This document shows positions 1 to 9,621 of a stretch of DNA of 64,000 bases, in pieces. The stretch is from a bacterium (GTDB lineage: Bacteria; Chloroflexota; Chloroflexia; Chloroflexales; Kallotenuaceae). The notes beneath the pieces were generated by a model, which was given only the letters and a program-made list of their open reading frames with translations, was not told the DNA's origin and ran no database searches. Position numbers and translations under genes: made by a program. How positions within the stretch are numbered: the stretch's first letter is position 1; each line of letters opens with the position of its first letter. The stretch is taken from positions 53,637-117,636 of the forward strand of contig JADDQF010000130.1 of the NCBI GenBank assembly GCA_016781505.1, given 5' to 3'.

Positions 1-1
1 C

Positions 2-358
2 ACCGACTCGGCGGTGCGCCTGACCTACAAGCCGGGCACGCCGGAACAAATCGTGGTTACTTGCCAAAATGAGCGCTCCCAGCTGCAAAACAAAGAAAAT
101 GCGATGAAGGTGCTTAAAGCCCGCTTGTTGGAGCGCGAGCTCCAGCATCAGCGCGAAGAGCGGCGAAAGCTGCGCGGCGAGTACCGTGAGGCGGCCTGGG
201 GCAACCAGATCCGGTCGTATGTGCTGCACCCGTATAACATGGTCAAGGACCATCGCACGAGTGCCGAAACCAGCAATACCCAGGCGGTGCTGGACGGCGA
301 TATCGACCTGTTTGTGGAAGCGTATCTGCGGCAGGATAGCGCGCCGGATGCGGTGTAG
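2..358 (+). CDS. prfB: Peptide chain release factor 2, C-terminal part (5' end outside window)
   Basis: RF2 recognises UGA and UAA stop codons and triggers peptide release at the ribosome. Only the last ~118 codons are present. They begin TDSAVRLTY, the segment that follows the catalytic GGQ loop in the RF1/RF2 family, so GGQ itself lies just left of the window. The rest matches the RF2 C-terminus: [13 protein letters not shown], a basic helix, WGNQIRSYV and [12 protein letters not shown]. The [14 protein letters not shown] pair is RF2-like rather than RF1-like. The gene ends TAG. Whether it carries the usual autoregulatory frameshift cannot be seen because the 5' end is missing. Confidence 0.95.
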   Translation, partial: TDSAVRLTYKPGTPEQIVVTCQNERSQLQNKENAMKVLKARLLERELQHQREERRKLRGEYREAAWGNQIRSYVLHPYNMVKDHRTSAETSNTQAVLDGDIDLFVEAYLRQDSAPDAV

Positions 359-433
359 GAGAAAATAGTGAGCGCCCAGCACTGAGAGCTGAGTCACAGC
401 TGGTTCTGTTGCCGGTTCGTGGCGCCTGTATGT

Positions 434-1303
434 ATGAAGTACTTAGCACCCAGCATCCGCGTCCTCCGCGAGTACCTGCTGATCACCATCGGCGTCATTT
501 GTATTGCCATCGAAGTTGATCTGTTTCTGGTACCGAATGATGTGATCACCGGTGGGCTTACCGGTGTAGCCATCATCCTCAACGATCTTATCGGCACACC
601 GATTGGTTTGGTCGTGCTGCTGCTCAACGTACCGCTGCTGATCGCCGGGTTTCGGTACCTGGGCAGCTTTGTGTTTGGTGTGCGCACAATCTACGCCACA
701 GTCGTGCTGTCGTTCGCGATCGATCTGCTCAATCCGTATATCGGTTTGTACGTCCAGGCTCCCCGCGACCCATTGCTGTACACCCTGTATGGCGGAATTT
801 TGGACGATGTTGGTACCGGTCTGGTGTTTCGGTCACGCGGCACAAGCGGTGGCGTGGATATTGTAGCCCGCTTTCTGCAACGGTGGCGCGGCATTGCGCT
901 GGGTCGCTCATTGGTGGTGATGAATGGCATCGTCTTCACCGCCGCGGCCTATCTGTTTTCGCTGGACAAGCTGTTGTATGCCCTGATCGCAGCCTTTATC
1001 GCCGGGCGCATGGTCGATCTGGTGTTGGAAGGCGCGTCCTATGTGCGGCAGGCGATCATTATATCCGCCCGTCCCGAGCAAATCCAATCGTCGATTTTGC
1101 ATTCGTTGGGCCGCGGTGTCACCATTCTGGAAGGCAAGGGTGGCTTCACAACCGACCAGCGGACGGTGTTGCTTTCGGTGGTGGCCCAATCCGAGGTCAG
1201 TCTGCTCAAAGCGATCGTCCGTGAATGTGATCCGCAGGCCTTTGTCGTATTCAGCAATGTCAACGAAGTGCTCGGCGAAGGGTTCAAGCCGGCGTTTGAG
1301 TAA
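434..1303 (+). CDS. YitT family membrane protein (DUF161 plus DUF2179)
   Basis: Integral membrane protein of about 290 residues. The N-terminal ~200 residues hold about five hydrophobic segments of the YitT type, with FLVPNDVITGG near residues 33-43 and the family-typical SRGTSGGVDI near the middle. The C-terminal ~75 residues form a soluble DUF2179 domain with GRGVTILEGKGGF. The substrate and function of the family are not established. The start is uncertain: ATG at 434 and GTG at 419 are both in frame and neither has a strong Shine-Dalgarno. It follows prfB on the same strand after a short gap. Confidence 0.88.
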   Translation: MKYLAPSIRVLREYLLITIGVICIAIEVDLFLVPNDVITGGLTGVAIILNDLIGTPIGLVVLLLNVPLLIAGFRYLGSFVFGVRTIYATVVLSFAIDLLNPYIGLYVQAPRDPLLYTLYGGILDDVGTGLVFRSRGTSGGVDIVARFLQRWRGIALGRSLVVMNGIVFTAAAYLFSLDKLLYALIAAFIAGRMVDLVLEGASYVRQAIIISARPEQIQSSILHSLGRGVTILEGKGGFTTDQRTVLLSVVAQSEVSLLKAIVRECDPQAFVVFSNVNEVLGEGFKPAFE

Positions 1304-1361
1304 GATCGCCGCAGCCACAACTCAGCCAAGCTCAGCGCCTTTGGCTGCACAAGGAGCAAAG

Positions 1362-1853
1362 ATGGAGATCAAATGGACGCCGTGGCGTGGCGAGTATATC
1401 AAGAGCAGTGACGCTGTCGAAGCAGGCTGTGTTTTATGTCATGTGCACCAAGCCAATAACGACCGCGAAAAGCTTGTGTTGTACCGGGGCGCGCATGTGT
1501 TTGTGATGATGAATTTATATCCCTACAATCCGGGCCACCTGATGGTGGTGCCATACGAGCACACGGCTGATTTCGCGCAGCTTGCCCCACCAGCAGCCGG
1601 GGAACTAATGGCGCTGGGGCAGCGCTGCACGGCCGTACTGCAGGCCGAGCTGAGCCCACATGGTTTTAATCTAGGCATGAATTTGGGACGAGTAAGCGGC
1701 GCTGGTGTCGATCAGCATCTGCATCTGCATGTTGTGCCGCGCTGGAATGGCGACACGAATTTTATGCCACTGATCGGCGGCGTTAAGCTCATCCCCGAGG
1801 CGATCGACGATACCTACGCCGCGCTCCGCCCACATTTCGATAGGTCTACCTGA
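1362..1853 (+). CDS. HIT family nucleotide hydrolase/phosphorylase
   Basis: About 163 residues with the histidine-triad signature HLHLHVVP near residue 130, where the central His attacks the alpha-phosphate of nucleotide substrates. CVLCHVH near the N-terminus could hold a metal. The pattern (YPYNPGHLMVVPYEH, then GFNLGMNLGR) resembles the Ap4A phosphorylase/hydrolase branch. The exact substrate is inferred only. ATG 1362 was chosen because AAGGAG lies 5-6 nt upstream. The frame is open much further upstream, but that part overlaps the YitT gene and is a shadow. Confidence 0.92.
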   Translation: MEIKWTPWRGEYIKSSDAVEAGCVLCHVHQANNDREKLVLYRGAHVFVMMNLYPYNPGHLMVVPYEHTADFAQLAPPAAGELMALGQRCTAVLQAELSPHGFNLGMNLGRVSGAGVDQHLHLHVVPRWNGDTNFMPLIGGVKLIPEAIDDTYAALRPHFDRST

Positions 1854-1925
1854 AGCTAGCGCCACCACAGCTTAAACCACAACGTCGCCAGGCGCTGGCC
1901 TGACGGCGTTGCAGATCCAGAAAGT

Positions 1926-2291
1926 TTAGTCGGTCACATACATGTCAACGAGCGAAACAAGCTCGTCGACGTTGAACGGCTTTTGAATAATAACCGCGCC
2001 TTCGCCTTCCAGTTCGGACATCCATGCTTTACGGCCCAGGGCGGTCATCACAATGATCGGAATGTTGTCGTAGCGCAGCCGCTCCTGTATCGTCCGAAAG
2101 AACTCCACGCCATCCATTTGAGGCATCATCACGTCGGAGATAATCACATCCGGCTGTACGGCATCGAGCCGTTCCAGAGCCTCTGCGCCGTTGGAGGCCA
2201 ACTCAATATTGTAGCCAGCCTGCTTGAGGGCGATCTCCAAGACCATTTGCAAGCTTTCGTCGTCGTCGATCACGAGTACCGTTTTGGACAT
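1926..2291 (-). CDS. Stand-alone response regulator receiver (CheY-like)
   Basis: A single 121-residue receiver domain. Visible are the acidic pocket DDDE at residues 9-12, phospho-acceptor Asp53 in IISDVMMP, the Thr switch in IIVMTALG and the conserved Lys in IIQKPF. There is no output domain, so it must act through protein contacts or as a phosphorelay intermediate. No kinase is adjacent. An extended -10 promoter lies about 45 bp upstream and a frameshifted small gene lies just beyond, on the same strand. Confidence 0.93.
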   Translation of the reverse strand: MSKTVLVIDDDESLQMVLEIALKQAGYNIELASNGAEALERLDAVQPDVIISDVMMPQMDGVEFFRTIQERLRYDNIPIIVMTALGRKAWMSELEGEGAVIIQKPFNVDELVSLVDMYVTD

Positions 2292-2335
2292 CCAGCACCT
2301 CTTGCACCACGGAGGACGGGTTCACGACGGATGCT

Positions 2336-2344
2336 ATTATAGCA
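2336..2344 (-). promoter_or_regulatory. Extended -10 promoter for the receiver gene
   Basis: Read on the minus strand the sequence is TGCTATAAT, a full TGn-TATAAT extended -10, about 45 nt before the ATG at 2291. No good -35 stands at 16-18 bp, as is common for extended -10 promoters. The TATAAT overlaps the TAA stop of the broken upstream gene. Confidence 0.5.
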
Positions 2345-2539
2345 GACAATAGACGAGGCAATGACAACGACCAGCCTGATCACTATATGCGCGGCGCTGT
2401 CCGGCGTCATCCCGTACCTCCACGCGCAGCAACTCCGGCGCAGCGTGTAGCCCAGCGCCTGTGTTGAGTCGCATGTACCACGCGCCGGCAACAGCCCGTC
2501 GGCCGCAGCGTCGGGATACCAAACCTCCCAGGTTTCCAT
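2337..2539 (-). pseudogene. Small conserved-type gene broken by a single-base frame change
   Basis: Reading minus from ATG 2539 (AAGGTG Shine-Dalgarno just upstream) gives METWEVWYPDAAADGLL. Near 2446 the plausible reading jumps by one base to LHAAPELLRVEVRDDAG and continues to TAA at 2337. Joined, the product would be about 67 residues. METWEVWYP...ARG...HAAP...VEVRD resembles short uncharacterised proteins I associate with Chloroflexi, but that recognition is from memory. The break is one missing base near GCGCTGGGCTAC, so it is either a real lesion or a sequencing error. It probably preceded the receiver gene in one transcript. Confidence 0.45.
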
Positions 2540-2712
2540 AGCGCACCTTCTGCCGAGCAAGGCAGCAACAGCTGCGCAGCCAGAAACATATCAACCCCTA
2601 GACAAACCGCATCGCCGTCAGTATCATACTGCTTCGACGCGGAAAGAACACGCGGCTTGCCCCCACGCTCAGCAACCCAGGCGGCGAAACGTAGGGACGG
2701 AGGGATTGGCAG

Positions 2713-3894
2713 ATGCAGTGCTCGCAGTGTGGAGCAACCGTGGTCGCCACGGCCCAGTTTTGCCCGGTGTGCGGCTTGAAACTGCGAACCAACGCTGGGG
2801 TCGGAATTCCAGCCGCTTCCAACGACCCCCAAGCCCGAGGTGGTAGCTGGGCCGGGCACAACAGTTCAACGGTTATGCTGGAGCGTACCGCGAGCCCAAC
2901 CAGCGGCATTGACCCAGCGCGATCGCCCGGCCAGGTGGCCAGCTTTGTCGCGGGCATGAGCAAGTCGGTGATCGTTTCCCACTGGCAGCGCTGGTGGTGG
3001 AAGATCCTGATCATCGGCGTTGCGCTGTATATGGCCGTTAACAATGTCAGCTACTCCACGTCCAACGTCTTCCTGCTGCCCCAGCTCTTTATGATTGGCA
3101 CGTTTCTGGTGCCAATCGTGTACACCGCGTACCTGTACGAGGACGGCACGCTGTACGACGTGCCGCTCAGCAATATTGCGCTGGTTTTCTTTTTCGGCGG
3201 GGTGATTGGCTGTCTGGCAGCTGCTCTGCTTGAAGCGCGGCTGATTCATAGTGACAGCAGGGGGTTGTTCGGCTCGTTGACGTTGATCAACGCGTTTATC
3301 GTCGGCGTGAGCGAGGAGCTAGCCAAGCTGATTGTGGTGCTGCCTTTTTTGTTTGTTGCGCGGCGTCAATTCCCAACGGTGATGCATGGGATTGTGCTGG
3401 GCGCGGCGGCAGGGATGGGCTTCGCGGCGTTTGAAAGCATGGGCTATGCTTTTTTGGCGCTCGTTTCAACTCAGGGAGATATGAACCAGAGCATTGCCGC
3501 GATGCATGAAACAATTCGGCTGCGGGCGCTGCTGGCGCCGTTGGGGCATGGCACCTGGACCGCGATCATCGCGGCGGCAATGTGGCGCGATCTGGGTGCA
3601 GGCCGGGGGGCATTGACGCTCAATACGCTGTTTGCATTTGTGATGGCGGTATCGTTGCACGCGGCATGGGATTATGTCCCGCCGCTCAGACTACCGGGGA
3701 TCGATCTGCCGCTGACGCTGCTGATACTTGGCCTGATTGGCCTACTGATTCTGCGCTTCTTTTTGGTTGTAGCCAAGGGCGGACGGGAAGGCCCGTACCG
3801 GGAACAAAATCTGGCGCGGGCAATGCAGCTGTACTTTGGCGGTCTGCGCGACGAGGTCCGGGGCAAAGTTCGGCAGCCTACACGAACGAAGTAA
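2713..3894 (+). CDS. PrsW-like intramembrane protease with N-terminal zinc ribbon
   Basis: 393 residues. The N-terminus is a zinc ribbon (Cys3, Cys6, Cys17, Cys20), followed by a low-complexity linker and, from about residue 95, eight or so hydrophobic segments. PrsW/CPBP-type motifs are present: SEELAK with Glu201-Glu202, FAAFESMGY, HGTWTA and HAAWDY, which supply the Glu and His residues of the membrane metalloprotease active site. PrsW proteins cleave single-span anti-sigma factors or similar substrates; the substrate here is unknown. GGAGGG precedes ATG 2713. A C-terminal basic tail is cytoplasmic by prediction. Confidence 0.85.
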   Translation: MQCSQCGATVVATAQFCPVCGLKLRTNAGVGIPAASNDPQARGGSWAGHNSSTVMLERTASPTSGIDPARSPGQVASFVAGMSKSVIVSHWQRWWWKILIIGVALYMAVNNVSYSTSNVFLLPQLFMIGTFLVPIVYTAYLYEDGTLYDVPLSNIALVFFFGGVIGCLAAALLEARLIHSDSRGLFGSLTLINAFIVGVSEELAKLIVVLPFLFVARRQFPTVMHGIVLGAAAGMGFAAFESMGYAFLALVSTQGDMNQSIAAMHETIRLRALLAPLGHGTWTAIIAAAMWRDLGAGRGALTLNTLFAFVMAVSLHAAWDYVPPLRLPGIDLPLTLLILGLIGLLILRFFLVVAKGGREGPYREQNLARAMQLYFGGLRDEVRGKVRQPTRTK

Positions 3895-4004
3895 ACCAGC
3901 GGCTGGGGATGGGGCACGGGACGGGCAACCACTGTTGACCCAGCCAAGCAGACCAGCCGTGGCAAGCGGCAGGTAGCTGAGCAATCACAGGCACGGCAGG
4001 AGGC

Positions 4005-6002
4005 TTAATCGGACGGACGAACAGCCTCTGTGTGCTTGTCGAGCTCAATCACGGTCGCGCCGCCGGGGACGAGCTGGCCCGCGCTGAAGTGCACTGCTGT
4101 GACCACACCGGCGTAGGGCGCCACAATCGTATGCTCCATTTTCATCGCCTCCATCACCAGCAACGGCTGATTAGCGACTACCGCAGACCCAGCCTGCACC
4201 AACACCTTGACGATGGTACCGGGCATTGGGGCTTGCAGATTTGACTGGCCACCGACCACTTGCCCACCACCTACCGCATCAATGCTTAGGGGCTGCGTGC
4301 GTTGGAGCCGGTAGCTATGGCCGTTCCTGGCAACCATTATGCTGTCGGCGCCGCGGACCACGGACAGCCGGACGTGTGTATCGTCTACCCCCAGCGTCAG
4401 ATTCTGATCGCGCCATGCCACTACCCGCACGTCGGCGGCATGCTCACCAACAGCCAGTTGCCACATCTGCGCGCCGCGTTCCGCTGCCTCCACCACGTAC
4501 TCCGTTTCGCCAACCTGGTAGCGCAGGAGCTGCTTTGCCCCACGCGCCCGCCAAAGGTGTGCCCAAGGATCGGCATGGGCTGCGGGTGCCAGGAGGTCGC
4601 TGAGCGCTGCCCCGTACAACACCAGAGAGGGCACTTCAGCCGGCGCTTGTAAGGCCTCGGCCACAGCATAGGTCTGCAGAAAATCGGTGGTTGTATCGCC
4701 GGCACTGAAGGCCGGATGGGTCATGATCGCCTGAAGCAGCGGCAGATTGGTGGTAACGCCCAGCACGGCGTAGTCGGCCAAGGCGCGCTGTAAACGTCCA
4801 ATGGCAGCTTGCCGCGTTGGAGCCGTGACGATCAGCTTGGCCAGCAGCGGATCGTAGTTCACGCCGACATCATCGCCGCTGGCTACGCCGACATCATTGC
4901 GCACGCCCGGTCCTTCGGGCGGAGTGAACAGGGCAACCTGACCGATCGACGGCAACATGGTTACCGGATCTTCGGCATACACCCGCACCTCGATCGCATG
5001 GCCGCGCAGCGTCACGTCGGCCTGTGCGAACGGAAGCGGTTGACCGGCAGCAACGGCCAGCTGCAGCTGAACCAGATCAATCCCCGTAACACCCTCGGTG
5101 ACAGGATGCTCAACCTGCAGCCGGGTGTTCATCTCCAGGAAATAAAATTGACCAGCAGCGTCCAGCATGAACTCAACGGTGCCCGCATTGTGGTAGCCGA
5201 CTGCCCGCGCCACCCGCACTGCGGCTTGGCCCATCCGAGCCCGCAGCTCCGGCGTAAGGGCGACAGAAGGACTTTCCTCGACGATCTTTTGATGCCGGCG
5301 CTGGATGGAGCACTCGCGCTCGCCGAGGTAGACGACGTTGCCGTGCGCGTCGGCCATGATCTGGATTTCGACGTGCCGTGGCCGGACGATCAGCTTTTCA
5401 AGCAGCACCGCGTCATCGCCGAACGCGGTCAGTGCTTCGCGCTGCGCGCCTTCCAGCGCCGCCCCAAACTCCGCAGCCGCGTTGACCACCCGCATACCTT
5501 TGCCGCCGCCGCCCGCGCTGGCTTTGATCAGCAGCGGATAGCCGATGCGCTCCGCCTCCACAGCAAGCGTTGCTGCATCCTGATCGGCGCCGTCATAGCC
5601 AGGCACCACCGGCACATCCTGAGCAACCGCCAAACGTTTGGACGCGATTTTTGAGCCCATCAGCTCGATAGCTTCCGCCGGCGGACCGACAAACACAATG
5701 CCGGCTTCGGCGCAGGCGCGGGCGAAATGCGCGCGCTCGGATAAAAAGCCGTAGCCGGGATGGATCGCTTCGGCGTCACACATACGCGCAACCTCGACAA
5801 TGGTGTCGGCACGCAGATAGCTGTTGGTGGCGGAAGCGGGCCCGATCGCGTAGGCTTCGTCGGCCAGCCGCACATGCAAAGCTTCACGATCCGCCTCGGA
5901 ATACACGGCCACAGCGCGGATGCCGAGCTCCCGGCAGGCCCGAATAATGCGGACGGCAATCTCGCCCCGATTAGCGATCACTACTTTGTTGAAAATAGGC
6001 AT
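4005..6002 (-). CDS. mccA: Methylcrotonyl-CoA carboxylase, biotin-containing alpha subunit
   Basis: 665 residues: biotin carboxylase N-terminal domain (VVIANRGEIAVRI), ATP-grasp loop GGGGKGMRVV, catalytic region EMNTRLQVEHPVTE, a linker, and a C-terminal biotinyl domain with VMEAMKMEH, where Lys621 takes biotin. By itself this architecture also fits acetyl-, propionyl- or geranyl-CoA carboxylases. The assignment to leucine breakdown rests on the neighbours: hydratase, carboxyltransferase and HMG-CoA lyase genes on the same strand with gaps of 23-99 nt. It is the last gene of that operon. The enzyme carboxylates 3-methylcrotonyl-CoA using ATP and bicarbonate. Confidence 0.9.
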   Translation of the reverse strand: MPIFNKVVIANRGEIAVRIIRACRELGIRAVAVYSEADREALHVRLADEAYAIGPASATNSYLRADTIVEVARMCDAEAIHPGYGFLSERAHFARACAEAGIVFVGPPAEAIELMGSKIASKRLAVAQDVPVVPGYDGADQDAATLAVEAERIGYPLLIKASAGGGGKGMRVVNAAAEFGAALEGAQREALTAFGDDAVLLEKLIVRPRHVEIQIMADAHGNVVYLGERECSIQRRHQKIVEESPSVALTPELRARMGQAAVRVARAVGYHNAGTVEFMLDAAGQFYFLEMNTRLQVEHPVTEGVTGIDLVQLQLAVAAGQPLPFAQADVTLRGHAIEVRVYAEDPVTMLPSIGQVALFTPPEGPGVRNDVGVASGDDVGVNYDPLLAKLIVTAPTRQAAIGRLQRALADYAVLGVTTNLPLLQAIMTHPAFSAGDTTTDFLQTYAVAEALQAPAEVPSLVLYGAALSDLLAPAAHADPWAHLWRARGAKQLLRYQVGETEYVVEAAERGAQMWQLAVGEHAADVRVVAWRDQNLTLGVDDTHVRLSVVRGADSIMVARNGHSYRLQRTQPLSIDAVGGGQVVGGQSNLQAPMPGTIVKVLVQAGSAVVANQPLLVMEAMKMEHTIVAPYAGVVTAVHFSAGQLVPGGATVIELDKHTEAVRPSD

Positions 6003-6025
6003 GATGCTTCCAAAACCCGCTGCGG

Positions 6026-6814
6026 TTACTCCCGGTTTGTCACTGCCCAGCTCGGCCTGCGCTTCTCCAAAAAGGCCCGCAGCCCTTCCTGCCCTTCGGC
6101 GCTGGTACGGGCATCCGCAATCGCCGCGACGGTGTATCCTTGTACCTCCGCCGGTGGCAGCGTGGCCACAGCTTGGACCAGCTCCTTGGCCTGGGCGATT
6201 GACGCGGGACCGCTGGTCAACAGATCGTCGATCACCAGGCGAACCACACCGTCCAGCTTAGCTTCCGGCACAACGTCATGGACCAGGCCGATACGTTGGG
6301 CGTGCGCAGCATCAAAACGGCGACCCGACACAAACAAAGCACGGGCATGGCTGACCCCGATTTTGGGCACGACGTAGCGCGCAATCACCGCGGGCACCAG
6401 GCCCAGCTTGACCTCGCTAAAGCCAAACTTGGCTCCCTCGACGGCGACCACAATGTCGCAGCATGCCGCCAAGCCAACGCCGCCGCCAACCGCCGCGCCG
6501 TTGATCCGGCCAACGACCGGCTGCGGCAGGGTGTTGAGCGCCTCGTACATCGCGGCCAGTCGCTCAGCATCGGCGATATTTTCCGCGTGCGTCAGGTTAA
6601 GGGTATCGCGCATCCAACCGAGATCGGCGCCAGCACAGAATGAAGGACCGGCGCCGGTCAGCACGACCACCCGTACGGCGGGATCGTGGGCTAGCTCCGC
6701 GAAAGCAGTACTCAGCTCGACAATCATCTCGGCACTGAACGCATTGTGCAGCTGCGGCCGGTTCAACGTTACGGTAACGACCGGGCCATGCTGTGTGAGC
6801 TGTACAAAATCCAT
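6026..6814 (-). CDS. liuC: Methylglutaconyl-CoA hydratase (enoyl-CoA hydratase family)
   Basis: 262-residue crotonase-fold protein. The oxyanion-hole region is SFCAGADLGWM, and AAVGGGVGLAACCDIV is followed by FGFSEVKLGLVPAVI. The Glu in SEVKLGL corresponds to crotonase Glu164, while the Glu144 position is Gly. The GGGVGL plus LVPAVI combination is what LiuC-type methylglutaconyl-CoA hydratases show, as opposed to general FadB-type hydratases. It sits between the two carboxylase subunit genes, as in liu clusters. It would convert 3-methylglutaconyl-CoA to HMG-CoA. Confidence 0.88.
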   Translation of the reverse strand: MDFVQLTQHGPVVTVTLNRPQLHNAFSAEMIVELSTAFAELAHDPAVRVVVLTGAGPSFCAGADLGWMRDTLNLTHAENIADAERLAAMYEALNTLPQPVVGRINGAAVGGGVGLAACCDIVVAVEGAKFGFSEVKLGLVPAVIARYVVPKIGVSHARALFVSGRRFDAAHAQRIGLVHDVVPEAKLDGVVRLVIDDLLTSGPASIAQAKELVQAVATLPPAEVQGYTVAAIADARTSAEGQEGLRAFLEKRRPSWAVTNRE

Positions 6815-6895
6815 ACAATTAGTGCAAACCAGGGCTTGGAGCGCAGTGAGGGGCGCATGCCTGCCTATCCTTCCTGGTGGATGCTCCTTAGTCGA

Positions 6896-8500
6896 TCACA
6901 TCCGAAAGACGCCAAACTGTGTTGGCGGTAGCGGTGCGTTGGCGCTCATAGAGAGGCCCAGGGCCAGCGCCATGCGGGTATCGACCGGATCCAGAATGCC
7001 GTCGTCCCACAGGCGGGCGGTGGAATAATACGGATTGCCTTCGGCCTCGTATTTGTCGAGAATGGGCTGCATAAATTGCTGCTGCTCGTCGAGCGTCATA
7101 TCCCTGCCGCGGGCTTGCAGCCCATCGCGGCGAACTGTTAGCAGCACATTGGCCGCCTGCGTACCGCCCATGACCGAGATCCGGCTGTTCGGCCACATCC
7201 ACAGGAGGCGCGGACTGTAGGCACGTCCGGCCATGCCGTAGTTGCCCGCGCCGAACGATCCGCCGATCACCACCGTAAACTTAGGCACCTGCGCATTCGA
7301 CACCGCCATAACCAGCTTGGCGCCATCCTTGGCAATGCCGCCGTTCTCGTACTGCCTGCCGACCATGAAGCCTGTGATGTTTTGCAAAAACAGCAGCGGA
7401 ATCCCACGACTGGCACACAGCTCAATAAAATGCGCTCCTTTGAGCGCGCTTTCTGAGAAAAGGATACCGTTGTTTGCCAGAATGCCGATGGGCATGCCCA
7501 GAATATGCGCAAAGCCGCAAACCAAGGTCGTGCCATAACGGGCTTTGAACTCATCCAGCCGCGAGCCATCGACCATGCGCGCAATCACCTCGCGCACATC
7601 GAACTGTTTGCGCGGATCGGCCGGCAAGATGCCGTAAAGCTCGTGGGGATCGTAGCGCGGCTCTTCGGGCGCGGCCAGAACATAGGGCTGCGACTTGCAG
7701 CGGTTAAGGTTGGCCACGATTTGGCGCACATAGGCCAGCGCCTGCTGGTCGTTCTCAGCAAAGTAGTCGGCGACGCCGGATAATCGGGTATGCACGTCCG
7801 CGCCGCCCAAATCCTCGGCGCTTACCTCCTCGCCGGTCGCGGCCTTGACGAGCGGAGGGCCGCCGAGAAAGATGGTGCCGGTGTCGTTCACGATCACCAC
7901 CTCGTCGCTCATGGCCGGCACGTACGCGCCGCCAGCGGTACACGAGCCCATTACGGCAGCGATCTGCGGAATGCCCTGTGCCGACATCTGGGCCTGGTTA
8001 TAGAAGATCCGCCCGAAGTGATCGCGATCCGGAAAGACCTCGGCCTGCATCGGCAGAAACGCGCCTCCGCTATCGACCAGATAAACACAGGGCAGGTGGT
8101 TCTGCTCCGCAATTTCCTGTGCCCGCAGATGCTTTTTGACCGTTAGCGGGTAGTATGTACCCCCCTTTACCGTCGCATCGTTGGCCACAATCACCACTTC
8201 CTGGCCGGCTACCCGGCCGATGCCGGTCACGATCCCAGCGGCAGGCACATCATCTTCATACACGTGGTAGGCAGCCAGGGGCGACAATTCCAGAAAGGCG
8301 GTATCGGGATCGATCAGCCGCTCGATCCGTTGGCGGACAAAGAGCTTACCACGCGCCTCATGCTTGGCGCGAGCATCGGCGTTACCGCCCACGTGCGCCT
8401 CGCGCACACGGTCGCGCAGCTCCGCTGCTAACGCCTGGTTATGCTGCGTGTTCTCCTTAAACTCCGCGCTCCGGGTATCGACGTGGGATTGAATGATCAT
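6896..8500 (-). CDS. mccB: Methylcrotonyl-CoA carboxylase, carboxyltransferase beta subunit
   Basis: 534 residues from ATG 8500, which has AGGA upstream. A further in-frame start at 8545 exists but is less likely. The N- and C-terminal carboxyltransferase halves are both present: [45 protein letters not shown] and [15 protein letters not shown]. The length matches the MCC beta/propionyl-CoA carboxylase beta family. The operon context with HMG-CoA lyase and a LiuC-type hydratase selects methylcrotonyl-CoA as the substrate. It forms the holoenzyme with the biotin subunit encoded 0.9 kb downstream. Confidence 0.92.
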   Translation of the reverse strand: MIIQSHVDTRSAEFKENTQHNQALAAELRDRVREAHVGGNADARAKHEARGKLFVRQRIERLIDPDTAFLELSPLAAYHVYEDDVPAAGIVTGIGRVAGQEVVIVANDATVKGGTYYPLTVKKHLRAQEIAEQNHLPCVYLVDSGGAFLPMQAEVFPDRDHFGRIFYNQAQMSAQGIPQIAAVMGSCTAGGAYVPAMSDEVVIVNDTGTIFLGGPPLVKAATGEEVSAEDLGGADVHTRLSGVADYFAENDQQALAYVRQIVANLNRCKSQPYVLAAPEEPRYDPHELYGILPADPRKQFDVREVIARMVDGSRLDEFKARYGTTLVCGFAHILGMPIGILANNGILFSESALKGAHFIELCASRGIPLLFLQNITGFMVGRQYENGGIAKDGAKLVMAVSNAQVPKFTVVIGGSFGAGNYGMAGRAYSPRLLWMWPNSRISVMGGTQAANVLLTVRRDGLQARGRDMTLDEQQQFMQPILDKYEAEGNPYYSTARLWDDGILDPVDTRMALALGLSMSANAPLPPTQFGVFRM

Positions 8501-8599
8501 GTGTATCCTGGCAGGGGTTGGTAAGTTTAAGACGCGAAGGGACAACCCTTAAGCGCTTGTTCGGTAACAAAGTGCGGTGATGCAAGGCTGCCGAGCGCA

Positions 8600-9571
8600 T
8601 CAGCCGCGGGCCAGCTCGGCAATGCGGGGTTCGCCCTGTGACCCGAGGTGACCACAAATACCTGCCTTGACGGTCTGGCCCGGCACTGCGTGGCCCAGCA
8701 GGCGTTCAAGATTGCGAGCACAAGCCAGGACGCGCGGCAGCACAATGCCGCTAGCGATTCCCATCTCGTGCAGCATATGGGCCAAGTCCTCGGTGCACAC
8801 ATTGCCGGGCGCACCGGGGGCGAATGGGCAGCCGCCGATACCACCCACGCTGGCGTCAAAGCGATCAACGCCTACCTGTAGGGCAGCCAGCACATTGGCT
8901 AGGCCGGCACCACGGGCGCTGTGCGGATGGAAGCGTACGGGTACCTGCGGAAAGCGCTCGGCAAAGGCGAGACAAACTTCCTGCACCAGTCGCGGATGCG
9001 CCATGCCGGTAGTATCGCCCAGCGTGATCTGCTGCGCTCCCATCGCAACAAGCCGCTCGGCAATCTGGAGCACTCGTTCGATCGGCACGTCGCCCTCGAA
9101 CGGGCAGCCAAAGACGACCGACAAGACGGCATCAAAGAGTTTGCCGGCGTGCCGCACCAGCGCGGCGATCTCGGCTGCCTGGCTCAGCGAGTCGGCGATG
9201 CTCATATGGACATTGCTCTGGTTATGGCTTTCGGAGGTGCTCAGGAAAACCTGAATGGCATCCGCGCCCGCCGCCACAGCCCGCTCCGCCCCTTTGCGGT
9301 TGGGCGCGATGGCGCTGTACACAATGTTGGGATGGCGCTCAATCCGGGCAAAGACTTCGGCGGTATCGGCCATCTGCGGCACGGCCTGCGGATGAACAAA
9401 CGAGCCGACCTCGATATGCTCCAGCCCGGAGTCGGATAAACAATTGATCAGCGCGATCTTTTGCGCCGTCGAAAGGATGACATCCTCATTTTGCAAGCCG
9501 TCGCGTGGCCCGACCTCACGGATCGAAACACGGGCCGGCAAGGTCGCCAGGGGAATGTGTGCTTCTCGCAT
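8600..9571 (-). CDS. liuE: Hydroxymethylglutaryl-CoA lyase
   Basis: 323-residue TIM-barrel aldolase of the HMGL-like family. VSIREVGPRDGLQNE carries the metal-binding Asp and catalytic Arg, HPHSARGAG a metal His pair, and GGCPFAPGAPGN the catalytic Cys loop, followed by TEDL. It cleaves HMG-CoA to acetyl-CoA and acetoacetate, the last step of leucine breakdown. It is the first gene of the minus-strand liu operon, with a promoter and palindrome about 60-90 bp upstream. No leader peptide or targeting signal is seen. Confidence 0.93.
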   Translation of the reverse strand: MREAHIPLATLPARVSIREVGPRDGLQNEDVILSTAQKIALINCLSDSGLEHIEVGSFVHPQAVPQMADTAEVFARIERHPNIVYSAIAPNRKGAERAVAAGADAIQVFLSTSESHNQSNVHMSIADSLSQAAEIAALVRHAGKLFDAVLSVVFGCPFEGDVPIERVLQIAERLVAMGAQQITLGDTTGMAHPRLVQEVCLAFAERFPQVPVRFHPHSARGAGLANVLAALQVGVDRFDASVGGIGGCPFAPGAPGNVCTEDLAHMLHEMGIASGIVLPRVLACARNLERLLGHAVPGQTVKAGICGHLGSQGEPRIAELARG

Positions 9572-9621
9572 CTTCGCGATTCCTTGCTAGCTGTGGGGCC
9601 AACTCCATTGTTGGCGCTGCC

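Noticed and set aside
2407-2859. 150-codon minus-strand ORF spanning the PrsW start
   Set aside because: Overlaps the PrsW coding start in a different frame and strand; no motif. The more coherent signal here is the frameshifted small gene.
4809-5654. 281-codon plus-strand ORF opposite mccA
   Set aside because: Exactly antisense to a conserved carboxylase; His/Arg-rich, without recognisable domain. It is a shadow of high-GC coding.
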